A DNA stretch of 64,000 nucleotides from Deltaproteobacteria bacterium (GCA_016875395.1 VGRF01000010.1:1-64000); one strand, 5' to 3'. Shown: positions 33,092-42,586, counted from the first letter of the stretch. A program made the numbers and translations. The notes: generated by a model from the sequence alone, not told the origin.

Positions 33092-33523
33092 CTACGGCGT
33101 CGCGGCTTCTGCCAGGAACTTTTCGAGGAAATCGCCGAGCGCGGCCCGAATCTCGTGGTCCGCGCCGAACGGGAAGGACTTGCACGGCCCCTCGGCCTTC
33201 CCCTGATGGAAGGGGCCCACCAACGTGACTTCGCCGCGCGACTTCACGACCACGATCGCGCGGTGCCGGCCGCGCGTGAGGTCGAACTCGACCGAGCGCA
33301 GGTGCTTGTCGTCCGTGCGAGTCTCGCCGAGCCGCACCGCGAGCTGCGGCGCACCCGCCTGCGTGGCGGCCGCCGTGAACGCATCGAGCGCCTCGGCGAC
33401 CTCGACGCGCAGCGCGCCTGCCCGTCGCCACGCCTGCGTGATCGCATCCGCATGCTCAGCCTCGCGCGCACCGAGCGCCGAGCCGAGCTGCGCCATGCGC
33501 TGTGCGAGGGGAGACGTGCTCAT
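33092..33523 (-). CDS. Conserved-looking protein, unknown function
   Basis: A 143-residue soluble protein. The N-terminal half is helical (MAQLGSALGAREAEHADAITQAWRRAG), the C-terminal half has strands (LRSVEFDLTRGRHRAIVVVKSRGEVTLVGPFHQGKAEGPCKSFPF) and a final helix. No family was recognised. It lies 88 nt upstream of gshA on the same strand and may share its transcript. The start is ATG at 33523 with no clear Shine-Dalgarno. Confidence 0.6.
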   Translation of the reverse strand: MSTSPLAQRMAQLGSALGAREAEHADAITQAWRRAGALRVEVAEALDAFTAAATQAGAPQLAVRLGETRTDDKHLRSVEFDLTRGRHRAIVVVKSRGEVTLVGPFHQGKAEGPCKSFPFGADHEIRAALGDFLEKFLAEAATP

Positions 33524-33603
33524 AGGGGGAGCCGGAACGTGGCACAGCCGAGCGGGCCCGGGCTAGGGGGTGATTAGGGAGCCCGGGCGGTGCGAGATCG
33601 TCA

Positions 33604-33625
33604 GGGCGGGGTCTGACCCCAGCCC
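33604..33625. repeat. GGGGTCTGACCCC palindrome downstream of the M23 gene
   Basis: GGGGTC-T-GACCCC at 33608-33620, extended by GGGC and GCCC on the sides. It lies 12 nt after the M23 peptidase stop on the minus strand. This palindrome type is common in REP-like sequences of many bacteria, and could also stop transcription. A T run is missing. Confidence 0.45.
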
Positions 33626-33636
33626 GCGATTCCGCG

Positions 33637-34977
33637 TTACAGCGCCTCGTTCGTCGGGATGCGGAACGGCGTCGGGCCGATCAGCGCGAGCAGCTCGTTG
33701 CGCGCCTTCGTGAACTCGCCCATGCGGCCGGGACCGATCGGGTCGCCTTGCGGGATTCGCACGGTCGCCGGGTTCACTTGCTTCTTGTTGAGCGTGAACT
33801 CGAAGTGAAGGTGCGGGCCGGTCGAGAGGCCGGTCGAGCCGACGAAGCCGATCACCTGCTTCTGCCGCACGCGGTCGCCGACGCGCAGGCGTTTCGCGAA
33901 GCCCGAGAGGTGCCCGTAGCGCGTCTCGTAACCGGCGCGGTGGCGAACCGTGACGGTGTTGCCCAGGCCGCCGTTCCGGCCCACGAACACCACCGTGCCG
34001 TCCGACACGCTCCACACCGGCGTGCCGTGCGCCGCGGCGTAATCGACGCCGAGGTGCGGGCGGCGAATGCCGAGCACGGGGTGCAGGCGGCTCGCGGCGT
34101 ACTGCGAGCTGATGCGCCGATAGTTCAGCGGCGCCTGCAGGAACTGGCGCTGCGCCGCGCTTCCGTCGGGTCGGTAGTAGCCGCCCTTCGCCGGGTTCGT
34201 CTCGAAGTAGATCGCGGTGAAGTCGTCGTCGCGGTTCGAGAAGCGCGCTGCGAGGATGCGGCCGGGCCCGAGGTAGACGGGGCCAGACTTCGTCTCGTAG
34301 AAGCGGCGCTCGTAGACGGCGTTGAACTCGTCGCCGGGCTGCGCCTTCGAGAAGTCCACGTCCCAGGCGAAGATCTCGGCGAAGTCGTGCGCGAGCTCGC
34401 CGCTCTCGCCGAGCGCGACCACCGACTGGTAGAGGTTGTTCGTGATCACGCCCGCGAGCTGCGCGCGCTGGACCACCACCTTCGGCTCGTGCTTCTGCGC
34501 GACGAGATCCTCGCCCTGGCGCTTCAGCGTGTACGCCTCGATCGGCGAGCGCGTGTAGGCGAACTCGATCAGCTCGCCCGCCGGCGAGAGCGATGCGCGG
34601 AAAGCGTCGCCGACCTTCGCGTAACGGAAGTTGAACACGGGCGACATCGCGTCGACGATCTGATCGATCACGCCGCCGTCGATGCCGGCCTTGCGCAGCG
34701 CGTGACCGAGCGTTTGGCGCCGTGCGAGCGCTCCCTCGACGACCGTGAGCGCAGGCTCGACCGGCTTCGCGGGCGGCGCCGCGACCTTGGGAGCTTCGGG
34801 CTCCGCCTTCGCGACGACCGAGAGCTCGGTGGGGGCAATCGGGGTGCTGGCCGGCTCTCGCGCTTCGAGGCGCGCGAGCGCGGCGACGGCGAAGAAGATC
34901 GCGAGTGCGAGCGCGCCGCCGGTCGCGAGCTCGTGGGCGCGCGCGCGGGCGTCGGCTTGCAGCGTTCGCAGCTTCAT
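33637..34977 (-). CDS. M23-family (LytM) cell-wall peptidase
   Basis: The 446-residue product has an N-terminal membrane anchor (GGALALAIFFAVAALARL), an Ala/Pro-rich linker, a middle region like the OapA/LysM-like part of YebA/MepM (LGHALRKAGIDGGVIDQIV, YAKVGDAF) and a C-terminal LytM domain with HLGVDYAA and HLHFEF, which carry the zinc ligands. The motifs are complete, so an active endopeptidase of peptidoglycan is expected in the periplasm. ATG at 34977 is preferred; open frame upstream has no good start. It diverges from the M20 gene. Confidence 0.88.
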   Translation of the reverse strand: MKLRTLQADARARAHELATGGALALAIFFAVAALARLEAREPASTPIAPTELSVVAKAEPEAPKVAAPPAKPVEPALTVVEGALARRQTLGHALRKAGIDGGVIDQIVDAMSPVFNFRYAKVGDAFRASLSPAGELIEFAYTRSPIEAYTLKRQGEDLVAQKHEPKVVVQRAQLAGVITNNLYQSVVALGESGELAHDFAEIFAWDVDFSKAQPGDEFNAVYERRFYETKSGPVYLGPGRILAARFSNRDDDFTAIYFETNPAKGGYYRPDGSAAQRQFLQAPLNYRRISSQYAASRLHPVLGIRRPHLGVDYAAAHGTPVWSVSDGTVVFVGRNGGLGNTVTVRHRAGYETRYGHLSGFAKRLRVGDRVRQKQVIGFVGSTGLSTGPHLHFEFTLNKKQVNPATVRIPQGDPIGPGRMGEFTKARNELLALIGPTPFRIPTNEAL

Positions 34978-35122
34978 CGGGCCTCCGGCAAGTCGCGAAC
35001 CCCGTCCCCCCCGAGACACAGTTCGCACGTCTTCCGTTCCGTTTGCCACCGCTCTCATCGGCAGCTTGGGTGATCCCCTTAGTGATTCGCGTGCAGCGGA
35101 AGGTGCTAAATACACGCCGCTC

Positions 35123-36637
35123 GTGAGGTTGTTCGTGCGCTCCGTCACCAAACGCCGTTGGAGCCGCGAATTCGAGGCCGCCCGCCGGCGCTCCCTGCGG
35201 AGACTTGGAGTGTGTGCCCTGGCCGCGTGCCTGGTGGCTTGCGCAACGACGCCCGAGCCACCGACGAAGCGCGGCGCCACGCCGGACTTTCCTTCGCTCG
35301 ATGGCGACTTGGGCAGCGTCGCTGCCGCTCTGTTGACGCGCGCGATTTCCTTCGACACGACCAACCCGCCCGGCAACGAACGCGCACTCGCGGAGTACCT
35401 CGCGCGCGTGCTCCAGCGCGAGGGCATCGAGGCGCGCGTGATCCCGCTGCCCGCGCCGAACAGCCAGCGCGCCGCGCTTTGGGCGCGCGTGCCCGGCCGC
35501 GGCGAGCGCGCGCCGCTGTTGCTGCTCTCGCACCTCGACGTCGTCGCCGCGACCGAAGCGAGCTGGGCGGTGGATCCGTTCGCAGGCGTCGAAGGCGGCG
35601 GCTACGTCGTCGGCCGCGGCGCGCTCGACGCAAAGGGCGTCACCGTGTCGCACCTGCTCACGCTCGTGGAGCTCGCGCGCGCGAAGCGGCCGCTCGCGCG
35701 CGACGTGATCCTGCTCGCGACGCCCGACGAAGAGACCGGCGGCGCCGGCGGCGCGGGCCTCGTCGCGCGGGGCAATCCCGAGTTGTTACGGGGCGCGGCG
35801 TACTTGCTCACCGAGGGCGCGGGCATCCTGCCCGGCGAGAACGGCGACCGCGACGTGTGGGGCGTCGCGTTCACCGAGAAGACGCCGTGTTGGGTGCGGC
35901 TCACGGCGCGCGGCGTGCCGGGCCACGGCTCGACCGCGAGCGACACCGCCGCGGGTCAGCACCTCGTGCGCGCGCTCGGGCGAGTGCTCGACATGAAGCA
36001 CGAGCTGCGCGTCACACCCGAGGTGGCGCAGATGTTCGCGCGCATGGCGCCGCTCGCGCCGAAGGCCGAGCAGCGCCAGTGGCGCGAGCTGCGCGGCGCG
36101 CTCGCGCTGCACCCGCAGTTCCGCGAGCGCTTCCTCTCCGATCCCGGCCGCCGCGCGCTCGTGCAGAACACCACGTCGATCACGCAGCTCGCGGGCAGCG
36201 ACGCGCCGAACGTCGTGCCCGCCGAAGCCAGCGCCACCGTCGACGCGCGCCTCCTCCCCGGCGAGAGCTGCGCGGAGTTCGTGAGCGAGATGGCGAGCGC
36301 CATCGACGACCCCACGGTCGAGCTCGCCGTGCTGCTCGAGTTCCCCTCAGTCGCTTCGCCGACGCAGACTCCCCTCATGACTGCGATCGAGCGAGTCGCC
36401 GAGCGCAGTAAGCCCGGCGGCACCGTGGTGCCGCGCGTGATCGCCGGCTTCACCGACGCGCACTACTTCCGCTCGCTAGGCATCACCGCCTACGGCTTCG
36501 TCCCGCGCCGGCTCCGCCTCCAAGACTCGCTCGGAATCCACGGGCCGAACGAGCGCGTGTCGCTGGAGAACCTGGCGCTGAGCGTGCGGAAGACGGTGGA
36601 GATCTTGCGGGAGCTGGAGCGGGTGGAGGAGGAGTAG
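35123..36637 (+). CDS. M20-family metallopeptidase, lipoprotein
   Basis: A 504-residue product. The lipobox LVAC (about 34-37) after a hydrophobic stretch indicates a lipoprotein. The peptidase has LSHLDVVAA, GRGALDAKG and PDEETGGAGG with the metal ligands, and a lid dimerisation region. It resembles carboxypeptidase-type M20 enzymes that cut peptides or N-acyl amino acids. GTG at 35123 is taken; GTG at 35135 is also possible. It diverges from the M23 peptidase with a 145-nt gap, in which TGCTAAAT near 35104 is a possible -10 site. Confidence 0.85.
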   Translation: MRLFVRSVTKRRWSREFEAARRRSLRRLGVCALAACLVACATTPEPPTKRGATPDFPSLDGDLGSVAAALLTRAISFDTTNPPGNERALAEYLARVLQREGIEARVIPLPAPNSQRAALWARVPGRGERAPLLLLSHLDVVAATEASWAVDPFAGVEGGGYVVGRGALDAKGVTVSHLLTLVELARAKRPLARDVILLATPDEETGGAGGAGLVARGNPELLRGAAYLLTEGAGILPGENGDRDVWGVAFTEKTPCWVRLTARGVPGHGSTASDTAAGQHLVRALGRVLDMKHELRVTPEVAQMFARMAPLAPKAEQRQWRELRGALALHPQFRERFLSDPGRRALVQNTTSITQLAGSDAPNVVPAEASATVDARLLPGESCAEFVSEMASAIDDPTVELAVLLEFPSVASPTQTPLMTAIERVAERSKPGGTVVPRVIAGFTDAHYFRSLGITAYGFVPRRLRLQDSLGIHGPNERVSLENLALSVRKTVEILRELERVEEE

Positions 36638-36640
36638 GAG

Positions 36641-37981
36641 CTACTCGCTCCGCAGCTCCTGGATCCCCCGGTGCACCACCTCGAACAGCGGCTCGACGTC
36701 GCTCGCTTCGAGGCACGAGAACGCGATGCGCAGGTCCGTCGGCGAGGTGCTGATCAGGCCCGTCTGGTGCTTGTCGAGCAGGTGGATGCGCAGCTTCTCG
36801 CTGTCGACCCCTTTGAGCTTGATGCACATGAAGTACCCGCTGTTGAACGGGTACACGCTCCAGCTCTCGCGGAAGCGCGGCGCGTTCGCGACTTCGTACA
36901 CCTTGGTCGCGCGCTCCCGTAACAGCTCGCACTTCTCTTTGCGCTCGGCGTCGAGCGAGCTCGAGGCGAGCGCCTTCTCGACGAGCGACTGCGAGAGCAT
37001 CGGGCTGTTCGACATCGCGCCGCGAATGGCGCCTTTGGTCTTCGCCTCGAGCGCGTCGAGCACGGCCTGCGCGCCTTCGCTCTTGCCCGGGCCGTAGGTG
37101 ATGAAGCCGCAGCGCAGGCCCCACACGAACAGCTCCTTGGTCGCGCCGTCGAGCTTGATCGCGAGCAGGTTCGGGTGCGCGTTCGCGATCTTCCCGAACA
37201 GCGACTCGGTCATCGACTCGCCGCCGAGGTGGAAGAACAGGCCGAAGTACGCGTCGTCGGTGACGACCACGAGCTTCGTGCCGCGCTGCGCCTGCGCGAC
37301 GAGCGCTCTCGCGATGGCGTCACCCTCCGCGGGCGTGGGCATGTAGCCGGTCGGATTGTTAGGGAAGTTCAGGATCACGAGCAGCTTCTCGCGGCCATCG
37401 GCGTGCTTCGCGAGCGCCTCGGCGAAGCCGGCGGAGTTGAAGCCGCCGCCCTCGTAGAACGGGAACGTCACGCACTTCGCGCCGAGCCGGACTTCGTAGG
37501 TGAGGCGGTAGTTGCCCCAGAGCTGGTCCGGCAGAAGGATCAGGTCGCCCGGCGCGACGAACAGGTCGCCCACGAGCGCGAGGCCATGTGTTAGGGCGCT
37601 CGTCACGATCGGCAGGCCCACGTTCTTCCCGCGCTGCGACGGATTCTCCGCGAGCTGCTTCTCGCGCCAGCGCTCGCGCAGCGCCTGCTTGCCCGAGGCC
37701 GGCGCGTAGTTGTAGGCCTCGTCGGGCGACACACCGGTCAGGTGCTTCTGCATCGACGGCAAGTACATGGGCGCCTTGCCCTCGGTCGCGATGCCGATCG
37801 TCGCGTTGAAGCGCGTGCCCTTCACCTTCGCCTCGGCGCCCTGCGTGAGGATGCCTTTCGGGAAGTAGAGGCGGCGGCCGAGCGGCGAGAGCATCGCGAG
37901 GATCTCGGGCGCGGCGGCGCCGATCTTCTCGTTCAGCTCCTTGGCCAGCGGGTTCAGCACTTCGTTCGCAGGAGCGGACAT
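36641..37981 (-). CDS. Class I/II aminotransferase
   Basis: A pyridoxal-phosphate enzyme of 446 residues. Cofactor and substrate motifs are FPNNPTGYMP, VVTDDAYFGLFF and LDGATKELFVWGLRCGF with the PLP lysine. It is longer than a usual aspartate aminotransferase and begins ANEVLNPLAKELNEKIG. The substrate is not clear. ATG at 37981 has AAAGG upstream. It converges with the M20 gene (4-nt gap), and the gene downstream of it is unrelated. Confidence 0.88.
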   Translation of the reverse strand: MSAPANEVLNPLAKELNEKIGAAAPEILAMLSPLGRRLYFPKGILTQGAEAKVKGTRFNATIGIATEGKAPMYLPSMQKHLTGVSPDEAYNYAPASGKQALRERWREKQLAENPSQRGKNVGLPIVTSALTHGLALVGDLFVAPGDLILLPDQLWGNYRLTYEVRLGAKCVTFPFYEGGGFNSAGFAEALAKHADGREKLLVILNFPNNPTGYMPTPAEGDAIARALVAQAQRGTKLVVVTDDAYFGLFFHLGGESMTESLFGKIANAHPNLLAIKLDGATKELFVWGLRCGFITYGPGKSEGAQAVLDALEAKTKGAIRGAMSNSPMLSQSLVEKALASSSLDAERKEKCELLRERATKVYEVANAPRFRESWSVYPFNSGYFMCIKLKGVDSEKLRIHLLDKHQTGLISTSPTDLRIAFSCLEASDVEPLFEVVHRGIQELRSE

Positions 37982-38137
37982 GACGGGCCTTTCGTGGCGA
38001 GAGGAAAACGGCGGCGCAAGCTAGCCGAGCGATTCTGGCAAGCGCGGCTGCGACGCCGCGCCGAAGTGCTCGCTGCCGATCGGCTGCGCGAGGTCTGCGC
38101 GCGAGAACTGTGTCAGCCCCGCACGGTCTCTCAGGGA

Positions 38138-39070
38138 TCAGTGTGCGCGGCGGCGCGCCCAGAGTCCGGCGAGGGAAGCCGCGGCTCCCAGAGCGAACGT
38201 CGACGGCTCAGGCACGAACTGGTTGTCGACGATGTTCGCGCTCACGGAGTGCAGCGTGTAGCCGGCGGGGAGGTCGAACACGGGGCCCGTCGTGGGGAAC
38301 TGGACGGTCGCGCTGAAGTCCGCGTCGCCGAGCGAAGCCACATCCGTACGGTCGTTCGCATCGGCTGGCGTGCCGCCGACCGACGCCGCCGACCTTGCCC
38401 CGGCGATCGCGAAGACGTGAACGCTGAGCGCCTGGTTGACGGGGAGCATCAGGAACTGGCTCTTCACCGCCGCGTGAACCTGCGCGCCCCCCTGGTAGAG
38501 ACTGAGGAAAAGGCCGTCCACGGTCTCGGTTACGACACCGTTCTGCTGGCGGCGGATGATCTCGCCGTACCCCACATCGATCCCGTTGATCTCGATCTGA
38601 AAGAAGAAATCGGCGTTCGAGCTCGAACTCGAAGTGAGCGGACCGTTCAGGTCGAAGAACGACGTGAGCGTCGATAACAGGCCCGAGATTTGAAGGTTGA
38701 GCGCCGCCAGCACCGGTGCCGTGGAACCCGCCGGCCCGAGCACGACGAAGTCGTCATAGGTCCACTCGGCAAACGCCTGCGCACTACGAACGACCGTTGT
38801 CGGCTGTTTAACAAAAAAGCCGAAGGTCGAGCTCTGGGCGTCCAGCCGCATCACGCCGGGCCCGGAACTCGCCGACGCGGCCTCCTGGACCTCCAGCTCG
38901 CCGACGGAGGAGCTGGGCGGGCTGCAGCTCGACGTGGCGGAGAAGTTCGACGTGTCCTGCACGGTCGGACCGTTGCATCCGACGCCGGCCAGAAACAAAG
39001 GCGTGGCGCCCGCCGCCGAGGCGAGCAGCGCCGCGGTCGCCAGGGTCACGAGGCTTGCTCGACACCGCAT
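38138..39070 (-). CDS. PEP-CTERM sorting-signal protein
   Basis: A 310-residue secreted protein. The signal peptide is about 1-22 (SLVTLATAALLASAAGA). The mature part is rich in Ser, Thr and Gly with predicted beta structure, and has no recognised domain. The C-terminus VPEPSTFALGAAASLAGLWARRR is a full PEP-CTERM signal: the VPEP motif, a hydrophobic helix and Arg residues. It implies an exosortase elsewhere and surface or extracellular polymer deposition. The start is ATG at 39070; GC is slightly lower than in the neighbours. Confidence 0.85.
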   Translation of the reverse strand: MRCRASLVTLATAALLASAAGATPLFLAGVGCNGPTVQDTSNFSATSSCSPPSSSVGELEVQEAASASSGPGVMRLDAQSSTFGFFVKQPTTVVRSAQAFAEWTYDDFVVLGPAGSTAPVLAALNLQISGLLSTLTSFFDLNGPLTSSSSSNADFFFQIEINGIDVGYGEIIRRQQNGVVTETVDGLFLSLYQGGAQVHAAVKSQFLMLPVNQALSVHVFAIAGARSAASVGGTPADANDRTDVASLGDADFSATVQFPTTGPVFDLPAGYTLHSVSANIVDNQFVPEPSTFALGAAASLAGLWARRRAH

Positions 39071-39220
39071 TGAGCCGATCCTCCAGCGCCCTCGGTAGTG
39101 GTCGCGCGAGGCTCGTGGTGGCACGATAATTTTTGGCGATCGCGCAAGAAACCCCTACTGCCTATCTCGCGCACTGCGCGGGTACATTTGAGACGATGCG
39201 TCCGAGCTCGAGGAGACCCA

Positions 39221-39493
39221 ATGACGCCGCGATGCCTGTTTCCCGTGCTCGCTTTCTTGCTGTTCACGTCGCTGGGGGCGCCGGCATCGAGTCAGGCGCC
39301 CGCCACGGGCGAGTCGTGGGAGGTCACCTCGTGGAACATGGCCTGCACCGGCCCCGACGCGATGAGCGGGCGCGGCGAGATCACACGCACGCCGAACAGC
39401 TACGCGGGCGCGATCACGATGGACTCGGAGTACGGCGCGATGAAGATCCAGCTGAGCGGGAAGCTGTTAGGCGAGTGCACGCTGCCGAAGTAG
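39221..39493 (+). CDS. Short secreted DUF3617-like protein
   Basis: A 90-residue product with a signal peptide (MTPRCLFPVLAFLLFTSLGAPASSQA, split at about residue 26). The mature part has WNMACTGPDAMSGRGEIT..YAGAITMDSEYGAMKIQLSGKLLGEC, which follows the C-terminal half of DUF3617 (a family with a conserved GKxxGxC end). It lacks the usual N-terminal part, so it may be a short variant or a truncated gene. GGAGA lies 5 nt before ATG 39221. Function is unknown. Confidence 0.6.
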   Translation: MTPRCLFPVLAFLLFTSLGAPASSQAPATGESWEVTSWNMACTGPDAMSGRGEITRTPNSYAGAITMDSEYGAMKIQLSGKLLGECTLPK

Positions 39494-39499
39494 GGCGTC

Positions 39500-41110
39500 T
39501 CAGATCTTCCGCACCACGTCCGGGAAGGTCTTCCACACGGGCACGCCGCAGAAGTGGTCGCCCTCGGTGCAGCGCGGCGAGACGAGACCGCTGCGCACGC
39601 TGCACGGCGGGCCGACGTGACGCGTCAGCTCGGGATGCACCGCGGCCACCTGCGCGATCTCGTCCATCGAGGCGTCGAAGATCTCGCGCTGCGCGTTGAA
39701 GCACGTGCGCATCGTCCACTTGTGCAGCAGGTGCAGCAGCGAGCCGCTCTCTTCGAAGCGCACCGCGAGCGCGTTCGGCAGCACGTAGAGCGCGAGCTGC
39801 GGCGAGACGCCGAGCGCGACGAGCTGCGCGCGCGCGTGCCACTGCGCCTCGACCGTCTCGCGGAAGACGGCACGCGAGGCGGGATCGCTCGCGATCAGGC
39901 CCGGCTCGATCACGTCGACTCGCGCGGACACGACGCGCGAGAGCAGTGGACGCGAGCCGGGCACCATGCGGTGGCGCTGGTCCTGCGAGTCCGCCGTGTG
40001 CGAGAGCTTCTTGCGGAACGTGTAGTGCGCGTGATTCAGCGCGCGCATCAGCGGGCTGTGCACGCCCACGTTCAGCGTGTCGAGGCGATACTTGTTACGG
40101 GCGGGATCGAGCACCAGCGCGAGCGCTTCCGCGTCGGCGAGATCGGGCCGGCCGAGCACGTTGCGCACCGCGCTCGCGACGGACGCCGGCCCGTTCACGC
40201 CGTAGTCGACGAGCCGCGCGCTGCGGCCGTTCAGCGATTTGTCGAACGCCTCGATCCAGACGGGGTCGACCGGCCGCGTCTCGACGCGGCTCTCGGGCAG
40301 CTCGGCTTCCGCGAGCTCACCCTCGCCGATCTCGTCGAAGAAGCCCGGATCGAACGCGCGCACGGCGGCGACCATCTTGCCGACGACGTCCCGCGCTTCC
40401 TCGGGCACGTCGCTCGCGAGGGCCATGCGCTGCAGGCGATGCAGCGTGATGCCCGAGACCGTGTAGACGAGCGCGGTGTGGCAGGCGAGCGGGATCACGT
40501 AGCGCGCCGTCTCGATCGACTTCTTCTCGGCCTCGCGCCGCACGCTGCGCCCGAACGCCTTGTTCTGGCGCTGCTTCAGCCGCCAAAGCTCGGTGAGGAT
40601 CTCCATCACGACGGGCTTCAGGCGCTCCGTCAGCTCGCGGTAAGCGCGCCAAGCATCCGCGACGCTGCGCTCGTAGATCGCGCGCGCCTCGCCCGCGAGC
40701 GCCGGCGGAACGTGCGCGCGGATCTCGTCGAGGCGCACGTAGCGCTGGCTCTGCTGCTCGCTGTTGTAGAACGGGAAGGAGTGCAGCAGCGACCACACCA
40801 GCTGGCGCGACACGCCCTCGAGCCCGAACTCGAACGTCGCGTGCTGGAAGACGGTGTGGTGCCCGCCCTGATAAGTGAGCGCGCCGATGCGCCCGCGCTG
40901 CTCGGGCGTGATCTCGTCGGCGCCGATCACGCGGGGGGAGTAACAAGTGCGCGCCGCGGCGATCGCGTCGTCGTAGGGCGCGTCGAACCAGTTGCGCAGG
41001 CGCACCTGTGCGCCGCCATCGAGCACCGCGTCCTGCGTGCTGTGCGCCCCTGCCGCCACGGCTTCCCCCTGAGCGGGCGAAACTTCGCACCGGCTCGCCC
41101 GCCGCACCAT
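39500..41110 (-). CDS. thyX: Tandem FAD-dependent thymidylate synthase (ThyX) with split signature
   Basis: Makes dTMP from dUMP with a reduced flavin and methylene-tetrahydrofolate. The 536-residue product is about twice a normal ThyX and holds two ThyX-like halves. Half 1 (about 35-260) has GGHHTVFQHATFEF, SRQLVWSLLHS, then NSEQQSQRY (116-124) but not RHR. Half 2 (about 285-530) has RHR (379-381), HAHYTFRKKL and RTCFNAQREIF but not the NExSxR part. Together they make one full RHR...NExSxRY signature. The start used is ATG at 41110, and the N-terminal about 30 residues look non-homologous, so the true start may be later. No thyA was seen. Confidence 0.85.
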   Translation of the reverse strand: MVRRASRCEVSPAQGEAVAAGAHSTQDAVLDGGAQVRLRNWFDAPYDDAIAAARTCYSPRVIGADEITPEQRGRIGALTYQGGHHTVFQHATFEFGLEGVSRQLVWSLLHSFPFYNSEQQSQRYVRLDEIRAHVPPALAGEARAIYERSVADAWRAYRELTERLKPVVMEILTELWRLKQRQNKAFGRSVRREAEKKSIETARYVIPLACHTALVYTVSGITLHRLQRMALASDVPEEARDVVGKMVAAVRAFDPGFFDEIGEGELAEAELPESRVETRPVDPVWIEAFDKSLNGRSARLVDYGVNGPASVASAVRNVLGRPDLADAEALALVLDPARNKYRLDTLNVGVHSPLMRALNHAHYTFRKKLSHTADSQDQRHRMVPGSRPLLSRVVSARVDVIEPGLIASDPASRAVFRETVEAQWHARAQLVALGVSPQLALYVLPNALAVRFEESGSLLHLLHKWTMRTCFNAQREIFDASMDEIAQVAAVHPELTRHVGPPCSVRSGLVSPRCTEGDHFCGVPVWKTFPDVVRKI

Positions 41111-41155
41111 CGCGAAATGCTCCGCACGTTCACGCGCGGCGAGTAAGCTGGGGCC

Positions 41156-41590
41156 ATGGCAGGCTGGATCTGGGTCGCGGGTGGTCTCCTTCTACTCGGG
41201 GCCGAGGCGCTCACGCCGGGCGGCTTCTTCATCATGTTCTTCGGCTTCGGCGCGATTGTGACGGGCGCCGCCGCGGCGAGCGGCCTCGTGACCGGCGTCT
41301 CCGCCCAGTGGCTGCTCTTCACCGTGTCGTCGATCGCGGGCCTGCTGCTGTTCCGCGGCAAGCTACTCGCGCGGATGTCGCCGACGGGCCCAGGGCCGCA
41401 GGTCGACACGATGGTGGGGGAGATCGGGCGAACTCTCGAGGACATCGCGCCGCGCGCCGTCGGTCGCGTCTCGCTGCGCGGCACGTCCTGGGAAGCCCGC
41501 AACGAGAGCGATGCGCCCCTCGCGGCGAACCAACGCTGCCGCGTGGTGCGCGTGTCGGGTCTTCAGCTCGGCGTCGTCCCCGAGTCCTGA
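41156..41590 (+). CDS. NfeD-family membrane protein (short form)
   Basis: A 144-residue protein with two or three transmembrane segments (WVAGGLLLLGAEAL, FFGFGAIVTGAAAASGL, WLLFTVSSIAGLLLF) and a C-terminal OB-fold (MVGEIGRTLEDIAP, then GTSWEARNESDAPLAANQRCRVV). Short NfeD proteins pair with SPFH/stomatin proteins to organise membranes. The gene downstream here is exactly such a protein, 60 nt away. ATG at 41156. Confidence 0.87.
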   Translation: MAGWIWVAGGLLLLGAEALTPGGFFIMFFGFGAIVTGAAAASGLVTGVSAQWLLFTVSSIAGLLLFRGKLLARMSPTGPGPQVDTMVGEIGRTLEDIAPRAVGRVSLRGTSWEARNESDAPLAANQRCRVVRVSGLQLGVVPES

Positions 41591-41650
41591 CTTCTGATTT
41601 CCGGTTCCCGCGGCGCGCGCCCTTCGGCCCGCGTGGCAGAAGGAGAGTGC

Positions 41651-42586
41651 ATGGAAGGCGGATTCGTGATCGTCGTGCTGTTCGCGATCATCGCGCTGAT
41701 CGTGATCGCGAAGTCTGCGGTCGTGGTGCCGCAGCAGAGCGCTTACGTCGTCGAGCGCCTCGGCCGTTTCAGCGGAATCCTCGACGCGGGCTTCCACATC
41801 CTGCTGCCCTTCGTCGACGTGATCCGCTATCGGCACTCGCTGAAGGAAAACGCCGTCGACATTCCCGCGCAGGTCTGCATCACGCGCGACAACGTCCAGG
41901 TCGGCGTCGACGGCGTGCTCTATCTGAAGGTGCTGAACCCTGAGCGCGCGTCGTACGGAATTCAGGACTACCTGTTCGCGATCGCGCAGCTGGCGCAGAC
42001 GACCCTGCGCTCGGAGGTCGGCAAGATCGATCTCGACCGCACGTTCGAGGAGCGCACCAACATCAACACCGCGCTGGTGACCGAGCTCGACAAGGCGAGC
42101 GAGCCGTGGGGCGTGAAGGTGCTGCGCTACGAGATCAAGAACATCACGCCGCCCTCGGACGTGCTCGCCGCGATGGAGAAGCAGATGCGCGCCGAGCGCG
42201 AGAAGCGCGCGGTGATTCTCACCTCCGAAGGCCAGCGCGACGCCGCGATCAACAACGCCGAGGGCGAGAAGCAGCAGACGATCAAGGCCTCCGAAGCGCG
42301 CAAGCAGCAGCAGATCAACGAGGCCGAAGGCGAGGCGTCGGCGATTCTCGCGGTGGCAACCGCGACGGCGGCGGGAATTCGCAGTGTCGCCGAAGCGAGC
42401 CAAGCTGCGGGCGGGCGCGAGGCGATCCAGCTGCGCGTTGCAGAGCAGTACATCGGGGAGTTCGGCAAGGTGATCAACCAGGCGAACACGATCATCCTGC
42501 CCGCAAACCTCTCCGACGTGGCCTCGATGATCACGACCGCGATGTCGCTGATCGGGCAGCAGCCGAAGCCGCCGGCGCAGAGCTAG
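41651..42586 (+). CDS. SPFH/stomatin-family membrane protein (paraslipin-like)
   Basis: A 311-residue protein with one N-terminal transmembrane segment (about 5-22), an SPFH domain (about 22-180, VPQQSAYVVERLGRFSGIL) and a long Ala/Glu/Gln-rich coiled coil (about 180-240), matching QmcA and paraslipins. It probably forms ring-like oligomers that scaffold membrane proteases or microdomains with the NfeD partner just upstream. ATG at 41651 follows AGGAGAG at the right spacing; an in-frame codon at 41633 is less likely. Confidence 0.9.
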   Translation: MEGGFVIVVLFAIIALIVIAKSAVVVPQQSAYVVERLGRFSGILDAGFHILLPFVDVIRYRHSLKENAVDIPAQVCITRDNVQVGVDGVLYLKVLNPERASYGIQDYLFAIAQLAQTTLRSEVGKIDLDRTFEERTNINTALVTELDKASEPWGVKVLRYEIKNITPPSDVLAAMEKQMRAEREKRAVILTSEGQRDAAINNAEGEKQQTIKASEARKQQQINEAEGEASAILAVATATAAGIRSVAEASQAAGGREAIQLRVAEQYIGEFGKVINQANTIILPANLSDVASMITTAMSLIGQQPKPPAQS

